A DNA stretch of 37,291 nucleotides from Marmoricola sp. (GCA_025964795.1 JAOPYC010000086.1:1-37291); one strand, 5' to 3'; counted from the stretch's first letter, positions 7,731 through 16,520 are shown. Notes: generated by a model not told the origin, from the sequence alone. Translations and numbers: made by a program.

Positions 7731-9236
7731 ATGGATCTCGACCAGGACGCCTGCTACCGCGCGGTGAAGGGACGTGACCGTCGCTTCGACGGCATGTTCT
7801 ACACCGCAGTGCGGACCACCGGCATCTACTGCCGGCCGTCCTGCCCGGCCATCACGCCGCGGCGCCGCAACGTGTCGTTCTTCCGCACCGCGGCCGGTGC
7901 CCAGGGGGCCGGGTTCCGGGCCTGCCGCCGGTGCCTTCCCGACGCCACCCCGGGGTCCCCGGAGTGGGACGTCGCCGCCGACGTGGCCTCACGGGCGATG
8001 CGCCTGGTCTCCGACGGCCTCGTGGAGCGGGAAGGCGTCGAGGGCCTCGCCAGTGCGCTCGGCTACTCGTCCCGGCAGCTCAACCGCGTCGTCACCCAGG
8101 AGTACGGCGCCGGCCCGCTCGCGCTGGCCCGTTCCCGCCGCGCGCAGACCGCCCGGGTGCTGATCGAGACCACCGGGCTGACCTTCGCCGATGTCGCCTT
8201 CGCGGCCGGGTTCGCGAGTGTGCGGCAGTTCAACGACACCGTGCGCGAGGTCTACGCCGCCACGCCCACCCAGCTGCGGCACGGCGCCGGCTCCCGGCGT
8301 ACGACGGGAAGGCCGGGCACCATCCACACCCGGATCGCCGTGCGGGAGCCGTTCGCGGCCGCCGACCTGCACTCCTTCCTCGTCATCCACGCCGTGCGCG
8401 GCATCGAGGCCTTCGGCCCTGGCTGGTACGAGCGCTCCCTGCGACTCCCGCACGGTCCCGCGATCGTCCGGGTGGACCTGGACCAACGCCCGCCGGGACA
8501 GGTGCCCTGCGTGTTCACGCTCACCGACGCCCGCGACCTGGCGCCCGCCATGGAGCGCACCCGCCGGCTGCTCGACGCGGACTGCGACCCAGTCACGGTG
8601 GACGAGGCGCTCGCGGAGGACCCGGTGCTGTCCGGACTGGTCGTGGACCGCCCCGGGCTGCGGGTCCCGGGTCAGCTCGATGGCGTCGAGGTCGCGGTGC
8701 AGACCGTTCTCGGGCAGCAGGTCAGCCTCGCCTCCGCGCGCACCGCGGCGGGACGGCTGGTCGAGGAGCACGGCGAGCCCCTGGGGCTCGAGGGGGACCA
8801 CCAGGTGACCCGGCTGTTCCCGACCGCGGCGCGGCTCGCGGCGGTGGACCCCGAGTCCCTGCCGATGCCCCGCTCGCGGGCCCGTGCCCTGACCGGTCTG
8901 GCCGACGCCCTGGCCACCGGTGCCGTGCGGCTGGACCGCAGCGCCGACCGGGCCGAGACGCGGGCCGCGCTGCTGGCGCTGCCCGGGATCGGCCCGTGGA
9001 CGGCCGACTACGTGGCCATGCGGGCGCTCGGAGACCCCGACGTGTTCCTGCCGACCGACATCGGGGTGCGCAACGCCGCGACCCGGCTCCGCCTCGAGGA
9101 CGTCGTCGGCCGCAGCGAGGCCTGGCGGCCGTGGCGCTCCTACGCGCTGCTGCGGCTCTGGTCGGTGGTGCTCGACGAGATGCGCCCCGGCCCACGATTC
9201 TCGACGAGCTCGACCGACGAAGGAGACCTAGGATGA
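7731..9236 (+). CDS. alkA: Ada-AlkA fusion: DNA-3-methyladenine glycosylase with Ada sensor and AraC-type domains
   Basis: A 501-aa fusion that should both sense and repair DNA alkylation. Residues 1-80 form the Ada zinc domain with Cys34, Cys38, Cys65 and Cys68; one of these normally accepts a methyl group from a methylphosphotriester. An AraC-type helix-turn-helix follows (about 85-185). An AlkA N-terminal domain (about 195-310) and an HhH-GPD glycosylase domain complete it. The HhH hairpin reads [11 protein letters not shown] (about 418-428), and the Asp in [10 protein letters not shown] is the expected catalytic residue. The suicidal methyltransferase half of classical Ada is absent here and is encoded by the next gene, whose ATG overlaps the stop (ATGA). 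Methylated protein probably activates its own operon, by analogy with Ada. Confidence 0.93.
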   Translation: MDLDQDACYRAVKGRDRRFDGMFYTAVRTTGIYCRPSCPAITPRRRNVSFFRTAAGAQGAGFRACRRCLPDATPGSPEWDVAADVASRAMRLVSDGLVEREGVEGLASALGYSSRQLNRVVTQEYGAGPLALARSRRAQTARVLIETTGLTFADVAFAAGFASVRQFNDTVREVYAATPTQLRHGAGSRRTTGRPGTIHTRIAVREPFAAADLHSFLVIHAVRGIEAFGPGWYERSLRLPHGPAIVRVDLDQRPPGQVPCVFTLTDARDLAPAMERTRRLLDADCDPVTVDEALAEDPVLSGLVVDRPGLRVPGQLDGVEVAVQTVLGQQVSLASARTAAGRLVEEHGEPLGLEGDHQVTRLFPTAARLAAVDPESLPMPRSRARALTGLADALATGAVRLDRSADRAETRAALLALPGIGPWTADYVAMRALGDPDVFLPTDIGVRNAATRLRLEDVVGRSEAWRPWRSYALLRLWSVVLDEMRPGPRFSTSSTDEGDLG

Positions 9237-9748
9237 CGACGACGAGGGCGATGGAGATGACGACGATGTGGACCGTGGTGGAGACCCCGATCGACGACCT
9301 GCGCGTGGTGGCCCGCGACGGCATGATCGCGGCCATCGAGTTCAGCCCGTTCCGGGAGTCGCCGAGCGGCGCCCCGATCGGTGAGCGTGACGACGACGAC
9401 CCGTTGCTGCGCGAGGCGGTGGCCCAGCTGTCGGCGTACTTCGCCCGTGACCTGAAGGAGTTCGACCTGCCGCTCGCGCCGCGCGGCTCCGAGTTCCAGC
9501 AGCGCGTGTGGGAGCAGCTGCGGCTGATCGGCTACGGCGAGACGGCGTCGTACGGCGAGATCGCGCGCCGGCTGGGGAAGTCCAACGCCGCGTCGCGGGC
9601 CGTGGGACTGGCCAACGGGCGCAACCCGATCCCGATCGTGATCCCGTGCCACCGCGTGATCGGCGCCAACGGCACGCTCACCGGTTTCGCCGGAGGGCTG
9701 CCCCGCAAGCAGACCCTGCTTGAACTGGAGCAGGACGCCCTGTTCTGA
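9233..9748 (+). CDS. ogt: Methylated-DNA--protein-cysteine methyltransferase (Ogt type)
   Basis: A 171-aa suicide enzyme that removes O6-alkyl groups from guanine onto its own cysteine. The active-site motif is IPCHRVIG with Cys139; the recognition helix region [20 protein letters not shown] and the C-terminal [16 protein letters not shown] are typical. The start at 9233 has AGGAGA six bases upstream and overlaps the alkA stop by four bases, so the two proteins are co-translated. Further in-frame ATGs lie at 9251, 9257 and 9266, so the true N terminus could be a few residues shorter. Length is normal for the family. Confidence 0.93.
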   Translation: MTTTRAMEMTTMWTVVETPIDDLRVVARDGMIAAIEFSPFRESPSGAPIGERDDDDPLLREAVAQLSAYFARDLKEFDLPLAPRGSEFQQRVWEQLRLIGYGETASYGEIARRLGKSNAASRAVGLANGRNPIPIVIPCHRVIGANGTLTGFAGGLPRKQTLLELEQDALF

Positions 9749-9779
9749 GGAGGCTTCGCTCACCTGCTTGGCTGTGCGT

Positions 9780-10742
9780 ATGGCAGACGAGAAGAGTGGC
9801 GACGACGAGTCCACCGCCACTGTCCTGCTGGCGGGTGCCGCGAACCTCGGGATCGCGGTCGCCAAGCTGGTCGGCGGGCTGATCTCCGGCTCCACCGCGA
9901 TGCTGGCGGAGGCCGCGCACTCGTTCGCGGACACGCTCAACCAGGTCTTCTTGATGACCGCGCTGAAGCGCAGCAAGAAGCCGGCGGACGCGATGCACCC
10001 GTTCGGCTACGGCATGGAGCGCTACTTCTGGTCGCTGATCGCCGCGGTCGGGATCTTCGTGCTCGGGGCGGGCTACTCGATCTACGAGGGCATCCGCGCG
10101 GTGCTGCAGCCCGAGGAGCTCGGCAGCCTGCTGGTCTCCTACGTCGTGCTCGCCGTGGGGTTCGTCCTCGAGGGGTCCTCGTGGCTCAAGGCCGTGCGCC
10201 AGCTGCGCGGCGAGGCGATCGACGAGGACCGCGGCTTCTTCGAGCACCTCTGGATCACCCCCGACCCCACCGCCAAGACCGTCGCCTTCGAGGACACCGC
10301 CGCGCTCATCGGCCTGGTCCTGGCTGCCGCCGGCATCACCTTGCACCACTTCACCGGCCAGGGGTTCTGGGACGGTGGCGCCTCCATCCTGATCGGCCTG
10401 GTGCTGGTCGCGGTGGCCTACGCCCTGGGCAAGCAGAACATGCGGGCGCTGATCGGCGAGGCCCTCCCGCAGGAGGAGCAGGACGCCATCCGGCGGACCA
10501 TCGTCGACTCACCCGGCATCGACAGCCTGGTCGAGCTGCTGACTATGCGGATGTCGCCGGAGGAGGTGCTCGTCGCGGCCCGGGTGGACCTCGACGACGC
10601 GGCGACCGTCGACGAGCTGGAGAAGGCCTCCGAGGGGGTCGAGCGCCGGGTCCGGGAGGCGCACCCGATCGTGCGGCACGTCTTCCTCGACCCGACCGAC
10701 GACCCGGACGAGGCCGACCCGCCGGGCGAGAAGCAGGCCTAG
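9780..10742 (+). CDS. Cation diffusion facilitator (CDF) family metal transporter
   Basis: A 320-aa inner-membrane metal/proton antiporter. The first CDF metal site is visible as H47-x3-D51 in AEAAHSFADTLNQ (membrane segment 2), and the partner acidic residue lies in FEDTAALIG of a later segment. The HPFGYGMERYFWSL loop is characteristic of this branch. A cytoplasmic domain follows the last membrane segment from about residue 220 and ends in an acidic tail. Which metal it exports (Zn, Fe, Mn or Co) cannot be decided. The ATG at 9780 has no close Shine-Dalgarno; GAGGAGG at 9747-9753 is too distant. Its TAG is shared in CTAG with the convergent gene to the right. Confidence 0.88.
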   Translation: MADEKSGDDESTATVLLAGAANLGIAVAKLVGGLISGSTAMLAEAAHSFADTLNQVFLMTALKRSKKPADAMHPFGYGMERYFWSLIAAVGIFVLGAGYSIYEGIRAVLQPEELGSLLVSYVVLAVGFVLEGSSWLKAVRQLRGEAIDEDRGFFEHLWITPDPTAKTVAFEDTAALIGLVLAAAGITLHHFTGQGFWDGGASILIGLVLVAVAYALGKQNMRALIGEALPQEEQDAIRRTIVDSPGIDSLVELLTMRMSPEEVLVAARVDLDDAATVDELEKASEGVERRVREAHPIVRHVFLDPTDDPDEADPPGEKQA

Positions 10743-10966
10743 GGGGCCAGCGTCGTGCGCCGGTAGGCCTCGAGGAGCTCCTGCACCTTGGCCTCGTCGC
10801 GATCCGCGACGGGGATCAGCAGCTCGGTGACCACGTCGGTGAGCTCGGCGATGCGCCGGTTGAGCCGGCGGTTCTCGTGCACCGCGTCCTTGAGGTCGCG
10901 GGCCAGCTCCGGTAGGGAGAGGGCCGTGCGGAAGAACCCTCGGGGTGTCTCGATCGACTCGCTCAT
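10739..10966 (-). CDS. Possible internal start: 75-aa DUF6752-like coiled-coil protein
   Basis: Inside the long fusion ORF an in-frame ATG at 10966 begins MSESIETPRGFFRTALSL. It is preceded by a perfect AGGAG (complement of 10972-10976) with a 5-nt spacer. The preceding linker is rich in Pro, Ala and Thr. The 75-residue product is charged and helical (LARDLKDAVHENRRLNRRIA) and resembles stand-alone small coiled-coil proteins of Nocardioides-type genomes. Either the module is only the C terminus of the fusion or it is also made separately. The sequence favours at least some independent initiation. Confidence 0.42.
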   Translation of the reverse strand: MSESIETPRGFFRTALSLPELARDLKDAVHENRRLNRRIAELTDVVTELLIPVADRDEAKVQELLEAYRRTTLAP

Positions 10967-12556
10967 GGCTGCTCCTGGACGGTGGGTGGGGGTGGCGGGA
11001 ACGGGGGACCAGCGGACCTCGAGGCGGGCGGTGCGTGGGTCGGGAGCGTCGAAGAAGTCCTGGCCAGGACCCTCCTCGCGATGCGTGACGCGGCCGCCGG
11101 CGGCCTCGATCTCGCGGACCAGGTCGTCGGTGTCGACCCGCTGGACGAGGCCGTCCGTCGTGCTCTGCGGCAGGCCGCGGGCCGCGGCGGCGTACTCCAG
11201 GAAGAGGGCGCCGCCGCGCCGCAGCGCCATCGACCCCAGCCGCCACAGGTTGCGGCGGGCCTCCTCGTCGAGGCAACCCACCAGCCCGCGCGCGTAGAGG
11301 TAGGGCGCCTCGGTCTCCCGGGCCAGCTCGGCGCCGGCCAGGAGTGCGGTGCGGGTGTCGTTGAGCACCAGCACGCGTACGTCGGGGTCGACCTCACCGT
11401 GGCGGGTCAGCTTGCGCCGGGTCTGCCGCAGCGCGGCACCGGCGAAGTCGAAGGACACGACCGGGTGCTCCTGGCCGGCGAACCAGACCGAGTCGCGGCC
11501 GTTGCCGCAGCCCAGGTCGATGACGCGGGCTCCGGCCGGCATCCGGGCCGCCGCCCACGTCGCGAACGTGGAGCTGCCGTTGGGGATGTCACCGCGTCGG
11601 TAGCGGAACATCTCGTTCCAGGTCACGACGTGGGTCCGGAAGCCCCGGAGCCAGCCGTCGATGCGGCGCAGGCCGGGCAGCGGGTCGACCGGCTGGAAGG
11701 CGGGGTCGGGGACGCGCCAGCTCGGGCCGTAGAGGAACTCGAGCACCGCCTCGGGATCTGCGGGGGCGGCGAGCTCGATGCCCTCCAGGACCACGGTCGA
11801 CGCGGGCGTCAGCGCCTCGCGCGGGAGGTGCCCGCTGCGCCCACCCAGCTGGTAGAAGACGTCGCCGACGTGGAACGCCCCGAACACGTCGACGTGCACG
11901 GTGCGGCCGTCGGGGAGCGGCAGGAACAGCTTGAGGTCGGCACCCGACATCCGGACGACCCTCCAACCGAGCTCGCGCAGCTCGCGCTCCATCCGGTAGG
12001 ACTCCAGGATGATGTCGGCCGGCTCGGTGTGGGCGCTGAGGTAGGCGAGGTCGGAGTCGGAGTCGTGGCCGATCATCCGTCCCTCGCGCACGGCACCGAG
12101 CAGGCAGCCGTAGCTGACGTGTGCGTCGATCCCGATCCGGTCGCGCAGGTCCGCGATGGCCCGGGCGGTGCCCTCGACGATGTGGCGGCGTACGTCGTCG
12201 CCGGTCTCGGAGAAGGCCCGCGTGAGGTGCCCGGCCGAGTCGACGGACAGCGGGTGGCCGTGCGCGTCGTTGAGCTCGAGCCGCGCGGAGCTCCCGTGGA
12301 ACGACACCGGGTCGTCGAAGTGCACGTCGGCCCCGGTCGGGTCGGCGAGCCGGACCTGCGTGGTGCCGTCCAGCTTCGGCACCAGCACCTCGGGCCAGGC
12401 GACCTGCCAGCCGGCGCGGGTGCGGACCCCGTCGCGCGGCGGGGAGAACGACCAGACGAACCGTTCGTCGAAGGACACCACGACCGGACCGACCACGTCC
12501 GCGGGCACGACGACGTGCGCGTCGGTGACGGTGGTGGGCGCGACGGTCGCAGCCAT
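10739..12556 (-). CDS. LicD-like nucleotidyltransferase / SAM methyltransferase fusion with C-terminal coiled-coil module
   Basis: A 605-aa three-part protein. Residues about 115-285 resemble the LicD/fukutin nucleotidyltransferase-fold family: YGCLLGAVREG, the acidic GHDSDSD (163-169), HVDVFG (221-226) and the FLYGPSW element. LicD proteins transfer phosphocholine-type groups to glycans. Residues about 310-520 are a class I methyltransferase with DLGCGNG (347-353). The last 75 residues are a charged, coiled-coil-like module (LNRRIAELTDVVTELLIPVADRDEAK) that resembles a small actinobacterial DUF, probably DUF6752. It could modify a cell-surface glycopolymer and methylate the substituent; this is inference. 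The second ATG (12556) has GGAGGG just upstream at short spacing; the ATG at 12577 is the alternative. Its stop shares CTAG with the convergent CDF gene. Confidence 0.78.
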   Translation of the reverse strand: MAATVAPTTVTDAHVVVPADVVGPVVVSFDERFVWSFSPPRDGVRTRAGWQVAWPEVLVPKLDGTTQVRLADPTGADVHFDDPVSFHGSSARLELNDAHGHPLSVDSAGHLTRAFSETGDDVRRHIVEGTARAIADLRDRIGIDAHVSYGCLLGAVREGRMIGHDSDSDLAYLSAHTEPADIILESYRMERELRELGWRVVRMSGADLKLFLPLPDGRTVHVDVFGAFHVGDVFYQLGGRSGHLPREALTPASTVVLEGIELAAPADPEAVLEFLYGPSWRVPDPAFQPVDPLPGLRRIDGWLRGFRTHVVTWNEMFRYRRGDIPNGSSTFATWAAARMPAGARVIDLGCGNGRDSVWFAGQEHPVVSFDFAGAALRQTRRKLTRHGEVDPDVRVLVLNDTRTALLAGAELARETEAPYLYARGLVGCLDEEARRNLWRLGSMALRRGGALFLEYAAAARGLPQSTTDGLVQRVDTDDLVREIEAAGGRVTHREEGPGQDFFDAPDPRTARLEVRWSPVPATPTHRPGAAMSESIETPRGFFRTALSLPELARDLKDAVHENRRLNRRIAELTDVVTELLIPVADRDEAKVQELLEAYRRTTLAP

Positions 12557-12581
12557 GCGCCCTCCGATCTGGGACATCCGG

Positions 12582-12608
12582 TTAAGTCCAGCGGGAGACT
12601 ACACTTAA
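12582..12608. repeat. TTAAGT/ACTTAA inverted repeat upstream of LicD-like gene
   Basis: TTAAGT (12582-12587) and its reverse complement ACTTAA (12603-12608) are separated by 15 nt and lie just upstream of the LicD-methyltransferase start. They are AT-rich islands in GC-rich DNA. They could be a regulator-binding site or parts of the promoter. Confidence 0.4.
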
Positions 12609-12681
12609 GCCGGCCCGGTGTACCCGCCACGCTACGACGTGACGGACCTGCGGGAGGTCCCCAAGGGAGGCGCGGGGTGAA

Positions 12682-12738
12682 GTTTCACTGGGTCTTCACT
12701 GGGGACCCAGTGAAGACCCAGTGAAGACCCAGTGAAAC
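12682..12738. terminator. Modular 11-bp palindromic hairpin, probable terminator/REP-like element
   Basis: Two inverted units, GTTTCACTGGG and TCTTCACTGGG (12682-12703), are followed by GA and three direct units: CCCAGTGAAGA, CCCAGTGAAGA and CCCAGTGAAAC (12706-12738). Left arm and units 2-3 pair perfectly over 22 bp with a 13-nt loop; pairing with units 1-2 gives a 2-nt loop. It lies between two leftward genes, just after the IclR gene stop, so it probably ends that transcript. The modular copy number suggests slippage or a repeated extragenic element. Confidence 0.7.
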
Positions 12739-12752
12739 TGCGGCCGACCGGC

Positions 12753-13475
12753 CTACTCGGCCGCGGCGCGGCGCAGTGACTCGGAGAGGCGCTCGGCAGC
12801 AGCGAGCACTGCGGGGGCGTGCATGCGGCCGGGCTGGCGTGAGAGCCGCTCGAGCGGACCGGAGACCGACACGGCGGCGATGATCTTGCCGCTGGGGGAG
12901 CGGACCGGCGCGGAGACCGAGGCGACGCCCTGCTCGCGCTCGCCGACCGACTGCGCCCAGCCGCGGCGGCGGATGCCGGCGAGAGCGGTGGCGGAGTAGG
13001 CGGCGTTCTGCAGCCCGCGGTGCATGCGCTCCGGGTCCTCCCAGGCGAGCAGCACCTGGGCGGCGGAACCCGCACGCATCGTCAGCTGGGAACCGATCGG
13101 GATCGTGTCGCGCAGTCCGCTGGGACGCTCGGCCGCGGCGACGCACACGCGGTGCTCGCCCTGGCGACGCCACAGCTGGGCCGACTCCCCGGTGATGTCG
13201 CGCAACCGCGCGAGCACCGGGCCGGCGGTGGCCAGGAGGCGGTCCTCGCCGGCGGCGGCCGAGAGCTCGGCGAGCCGGGGGCCGAGGACGAAGCGTCCCT
13301 GCATGTCGCGAGCCACCAGGCGGTGGTGCTCGAGGGCCACGGCCAGGCGGTGCGCCGTGGGGCGCGCCAGGCCGGTTCCGGCCACCAGTCCGGCCAGCGT
13401 GGCAGGACCTGACTCCAGTGCAGCGAGCACCAGAGCGGCTTTGTCGAGTACGCCGACTCCGCTTGTATTGTCCAT
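12753..13475 (-). CDS. ndgR: IclR-family regulator, NdgR/LtbR type, of leuCD
   Basis: A 240-aa DNA-binding protein. The N-terminal winged helix-turn-helix spans about residues 8-62 (LAGLVAGTGLARPTAHRLAVALEHHRLV) and the IclR effector domain follows to the C terminus (GSAAQVLLAWEDPERM, GVASVSAPV). It is divergent from leuC with about 104 bp between starts. That arrangement is the hallmark of NdgR in Streptomyces and LtbR in Corynebacterium, which control leuCD and amino-acid genes. An imperfect palindrome overlaps its start codon. The ATG at 13475 has no Shine-Dalgarno and may be leaderless. The function is inferred from context and family. Confidence 0.88.
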   Translation of the reverse strand: MDNTSGVGVLDKAALVLAALESGPATLAGLVAGTGLARPTAHRLAVALEHHRLVARDMQGRFVLGPRLAELSAAAGEDRLLATAGPVLARLRDITGESAQLWRRQGEHRVCVAAAERPSGLRDTIPIGSQLTMRAGSAAQVLLAWEDPERMHRGLQNAAYSATALAGIRRRGWAQSVGEREQGVASVSAPVRSPSGKIIAAVSVSGPLERLSRQPGRMHAPAVLAAAERLSESLRRAAAE

Positions 13476-13485
13476 ATCGTAATAC
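13465..13485. promoter_or_regulatory. Palindrome GTATT-N11-AATAC overlapping ndgR start
   Basis: GTATT (13465-13469) and AATAC (13481-13485) are inverted around an 11-nt centre that contains the ndgR start codon. It lies in the ndgR-leuC intergenic region, where NdgR/LtbR-type regulators bind in relatives. It is a candidate operator; it may equally be an AT-rich promoter patch. Confidence 0.35.
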
Positions 13486-13579
13486 TGCCGTCTCGTCTAG
13501 TGGGATGCAAAGTAAGGTGGTCCACGCCCCACTCGCTTGAGGCGTTCAGTATGTGAAACGAAGCAGAAAGGATTCGGAT

Positions 13580-15016
13580 ATGGGTAAAACACTGTCGGAA
13601 AAAGTGTGGGACGAACATGTCGTGCGCAGTGCCGAGGGTGAGCCGGATCTTCTCTTCATCGATCTCCACCTCATTCACGAGGTGACCTCGCCCCAGGCCT
13701 TCGACGGTCTGCGGCTCGCCGGTCGCTCCGTACGCCGCCCCGACCTGACCCTGGCGACCGAGGACCACAACGTCCCCACGGTCGACTGGGACAAGCCGAT
13801 CGCCGACCCGGTCTCGCGCACGCAGGTCGAGACGCTGCGCAAGAACACCGAGGAGTTCGGTGTTCGCTCCCACCCGCTCGGTGACGTCGAGCAGGGCATC
13901 GTGCACATCATCGGCCCACAGCTCGGCCTGACCCAGCCGGGCATGACGATCGTGTGCGGTGACTCGCACACCTCCACCCACGGCGCCTTCGGCGCGATCG
14001 CCTTCGGCATCGGCACCTCCGAGGTCGAGCACGTGCTCGCCACCCAGACGCTGATGCAGGCCCGGCCCAAGACGATGGCGGTCACCGTCACGGGAGACCT
14101 GCCCGACGGCGTCACCGCCAAGGACCTCGTGCTCACGCTGATCACGCAGACCGGCACCGGCGGCGGCCAGGGCTACATCGTGGAGTACCGCGGCCCGGCC
14201 ATCGAGGCGCTCTCCATGGAGGGCCGGATGACCGTGTGCAACATGAGCATCGAGTGGGGCGCGAAGGCCGGCCTGATCGCTCCCGACAAGACCACCTTCG
14301 ACTACATCGAGGGACGGCCCGAAGCGCCGAAGGGCGCCGACTGGGACGCCGCGGTCGAGCACTGGAAGTCGCTGGTCACCGACGACGACGCCCGCTTCGA
14401 CAAGGAGATCGTGCTCGACGCCTCGACGATGACGCCCTTCGTCACGTGGGGGACCAACCCCGGTCAGGGCGTGCAGCTCGGCGGCACGGTGCCCGACCCC
14501 GCGCAGTTCGAGGACGCCGACGAGCGCGTCGGCGCGGAGAAGGCGCTGGAGTACATGGCGCTCGAGGCCGGCACCCCGATGCGCGAGGTCAAGGTCGACA
14601 CCGTCTTCGTCGGCTCGTGCACCAACGGCCGCATCGAGGACCTGCGCCTGGCCGCCGAGATCATCAAGGGCCGCACCGTCGACAAGGACACCCGGCTGCT
14701 CGTCGTACCCGGGTCGGTGCGCGTGCGCATGCAGGCCGAGGACGAGGGCCTCGACATCATCTTCAAGGAGGCCGGCGCCGAGTGGCGGGGTGCTGGTTGC
14801 TCCATGTGTCTCGGCATGAACCCCGACCAGCTCACTCCGGGGGAGCGCAGCGCCTCGACGTCGAACCGCAACTTCGAAGGGCGCCAGGGCAAGGGCGGAC
14901 GTACGCACCTCGTCTCGGTCCCGGTCGCTGCTGCCACCGCGGTCCGGGGCACGCTGAGCTCGCCCGCCGACCTGCCCGAGCTGGTTTCGACCGGCGCGAC
15001 CGACGGAAGGGCCTGA
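13580..15016 (+). CDS. leuC: 3-isopropylmalate dehydratase large subunit
   Basis: A 478-aa aconitase-family subunit that, with LeuD, isomerises 2-isopropylmalate to 3-isopropylmalate in leucine synthesis. The 4Fe-4S ligands are visible in [12 protein letters not shown] and in [14 protein letters not shown]. The N terminus ([15 protein letters not shown]), the substrate loop [20 protein letters not shown] and full length are typical. The ATG at 13580 is preceded by AAAGGA. leuD follows after two bases, so the two are one operon, likely under the divergent NdgR-type regulator. Confidence 0.97.
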   Translation: MGKTLSEKVWDEHVVRSAEGEPDLLFIDLHLIHEVTSPQAFDGLRLAGRSVRRPDLTLATEDHNVPTVDWDKPIADPVSRTQVETLRKNTEEFGVRSHPLGDVEQGIVHIIGPQLGLTQPGMTIVCGDSHTSTHGAFGAIAFGIGTSEVEHVLATQTLMQARPKTMAVTVTGDLPDGVTAKDLVLTLITQTGTGGGQGYIVEYRGPAIEALSMEGRMTVCNMSIEWGAKAGLIAPDKTTFDYIEGRPEAPKGADWDAAVEHWKSLVTDDDARFDKEIVLDASTMTPFVTWGTNPGQGVQLGGTVPDPAQFEDADERVGAEKALEYMALEAGTPMREVKVDTVFVGSCTNGRIEDLRLAAEIIKGRTVDKDTRLLVVPGSVRVRMQAEDEGLDIIFKEAGAEWRGAGCSMCLGMNPDQLTPGERSASTSNRNFEGRQGKGGRTHLVSVPVAAATAVRGTLSSPADLPELVSTGATDGRA

Positions 15017-15018
15017 CC

Positions 15019-15621
15019 ATGGAGAAGTTCTCGACCCACACCGGCGTCGGCGTGCCGCTGCGCCGCAGCAACGTCGACACCGACCAGATCATCCCCGCGG
15101 TCTACCTCAAGCGGGTCACCCGCACCGGCTTCGAGGACGGACTTTTCGCAGCCTGGCGGGGGGATCCGTCGTTCGTGCTCAACAAGCCGGAGTACGCCGC
15201 GGGCTCGGTGCTCGTCGCCGGACCCGACTTCGGCACCGGCTCGTCGCGCGAGCACGCCGTGTGGGCCCTGCAGAACTACGGGTTCCGCGCCGTGATCAGC
15301 CCACGCTTCGCCGACATCTTCCGCGGCAACTCCGGCAAGTCCGGGCTCGTGGCCGCACAGGTCGACGAGAAGGTCGTGCAGCGACTCTGGGACCACCTCG
15401 AGGAGTTCCCCGGGGCCACGGTCACCGTCGACCTGGAGACACGAACCGTCAAGGCTGGTGAGGGTCCCGACGCGATCGAGGACTCCTTCGACATCGACGA
15501 CTACACCCGCTGGCGGCTGCTCGAAGGACTCGACGACGTGGGCATCACGCTCTCGCACGAAGAAGACATCGAAGCCTTCGAAAAAACGCGCCCGACGTGG
15601 AAACCGGTCACAATTCACTGA
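15019..15621 (+). CDS. leuD: 3-isopropylmalate dehydratase small subunit
   Basis: A 200-aa swivelling-domain subunit of isopropylmalate isomerase. Typical motifs are [20 protein letters not shown] at the start, [17 protein letters not shown] and [17 protein letters not shown]. The ATG at 15019 follows the leuC stop by two bases and GGAAGG lies about 8 nt upstream. Length is normal. The active enzyme is the LeuC-LeuD complex in the cytosol. Confidence 0.97.
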   Translation: MEKFSTHTGVGVPLRRSNVDTDQIIPAVYLKRVTRTGFEDGLFAAWRGDPSFVLNKPEYAAGSVLVAGPDFGTGSSREHAVWALQNYGFRAVISPRFADIFRGNSGKSGLVAAQVDEKVVQRLWDHLEEFPGATVTVDLETRTVKAGEGPDAIEDSFDIDDYTRWRLLEGLDDVGITLSHEEDIEAFEKTRPTWKPVTIH

Positions 15622-15669
15622 TCTGCTGGGGTTTTCGGCATATCAACGGCGCGACACGCGTCTTTCCCA

Positions 15670-15698
15670 TTGTGGTCCGTGTCACTTTTCCCTAGCGT
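15670..15698 (+). promoter_or_regulatory. Promoter of hup
   Basis: TTGTGG at 15670-15675 and TAGCGT at 15693-15698 are spaced by 17 nt. The -10 fits TANNNT. It lies in the 130-bp gap between leuD and hup, giving hup a leader of about 45-50 nt ending in the AAGGGA ribosome binding site. Confidence 0.6.
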
Positions 15699-15751
15699 GC
15701 AAGGGATTAGTCGGGCATGGAGCTCGGCCGACGTTCACGAAAGGGAAGCTT

Positions 15752-16468
15752 GTGAACAAGAGTCAGTTGATCGACGCGCTCGCCGCACGCTACGAAGGCA
15801 ACCGCAAGCAGGCTGCGCACGCGCTCGAGTCCGTACTCGACACCATCACCCGAGAGGTCGCGAAGGGCGAGAAGGTCGCCATCACCGGCTTCGGGTCGTT
15901 CGAGAAGCGGATTCGCGACGCGCGGTGGGTTCGCAACCCGTCGACAGGTGCGCGGATCAAGGCCAAGAAGAAGGCCGTTCCGGCCTTCAAGCCCGGCGCA
16001 CAGCTCAAGGACGTCGTCTCAGGTGCGAAGAAGCTGCCGAAGCTGACCTTCGCGGCGGTCGAGAAGGCAGCCCCTGCTGCCGCCAAGCCGGCGGTGCGCA
16101 AGACGGCCGCCGCTGTCACCGGCAGCTCGACCACCAAGAAGGCCGCCGCCAAGAAGGCTCCGGCCAAGAAGGCGTCGACCGCTAAGAAGGCGGCTCCGGC
16201 CAAGAAGGCAGCCGCCAAGAAGTCGGCTCCGGCGAAGAAGGCGAGCCCGGCCAAGAAGTCCACGGCCACGACTACGACCGCCAAGAAGGCGTCGCCGGCG
16301 AAGAAGTCGACCAGCACCACCACGGCCAAGAAGGCGTCGCCGGCGAAGAAGGCGGCTCCGGCCAAGAAGACGGCGGCTGCCAAGAAGGCCCCGGCCAAGA
16401 AGACGGCTGCCAAGAAGGCCCCGGCCAAGAAGGCCGCGGCCAAGAAGGCCGCGGCCAAGAAGTCCTGA
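15752..16468 (+). CDS. hup: HU-family nucleoid protein with long Lys/Ala/Pro tail (HupB type)
   Basis: A 238-aa DNA-binding protein. Residues 1-90 are a complete HU domain ([61 protein letters not shown]). The remaining ~145 residues form a disordered basic tail of repeated [10 protein letters not shown] and SPAKK units, as in mycobacterial HupB and other actinobacterial HUs; such tails resemble histone H1 and are often acetylated or methylated. GTG at 15752 has AAGGGA about 7 nt upstream. A strong terminator follows the stop. The position after leuD matches the conserved actinobacterial order. Confidence 0.96.
   Translation: MNKSQLIDALAARYEGNRKQAAHALESVLDTITREVAKGEKVAITGFGSFEKRIRDARWVRNPSTGARIKAKKKAVPAFKPGAQLKDVVSGAKKLPKLTFAAVEKAAPAAAKPAVRKTAAAVTGSSTTKKAAAKKAPAKKASTAKKAAPAKKAAAKKSAPAKKASPAKKSTATTTTAKKASPAKKSTSTTTAKKASPAKKAAPAKKTAAAKKAPAKKTAAKKAPAKKAAAKKAAAKKS
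16130..16465 (+). repeat. Degenerate tandem repeats encoding the PAKKA tail of HU
   Basis: Imperfect repetition of units around GCCAAGAAGGC encodes the Lys/Ala/Pro tail. Because the unit is in frame and highly reiterated, its number can vary by slippage between strains. It is coding sequence, not a separate element. Confidence 0.8.
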
Positions 16469-16482
16469 CCCACGCAGCAGAC

Positions 16483-16518
16483 GGAGCGGCGGTCACCCGG
16501 GAGGGTGGCCGCCGCTCC
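16483..16518 (+). terminator. Terminator after hup
   Basis: GGAGCGGCGGTCACCC (16483-16498) pairs with GGGTGGCCGCCGCTCC (16503-16518) with one G-T wobble and a 4-nt loop, about 14 nt after the hup stop. It probably ends the hup transcript; no U-tract follows. Confidence 0.8.
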
Positions 16519-16520
16519 GG

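Noticed and set aside
12682..12738. Repeated 11-bp units as a CRISPR remnant
   Set aside because: Units are contiguous, with no spacers and no cas genes nearby; a hairpin element fits better.
16130..16465. Regular repeats that might suggest a CRISPR or satellite array
   Set aside because: They are in-frame coding repeats of the HU tail with no unique spacers.
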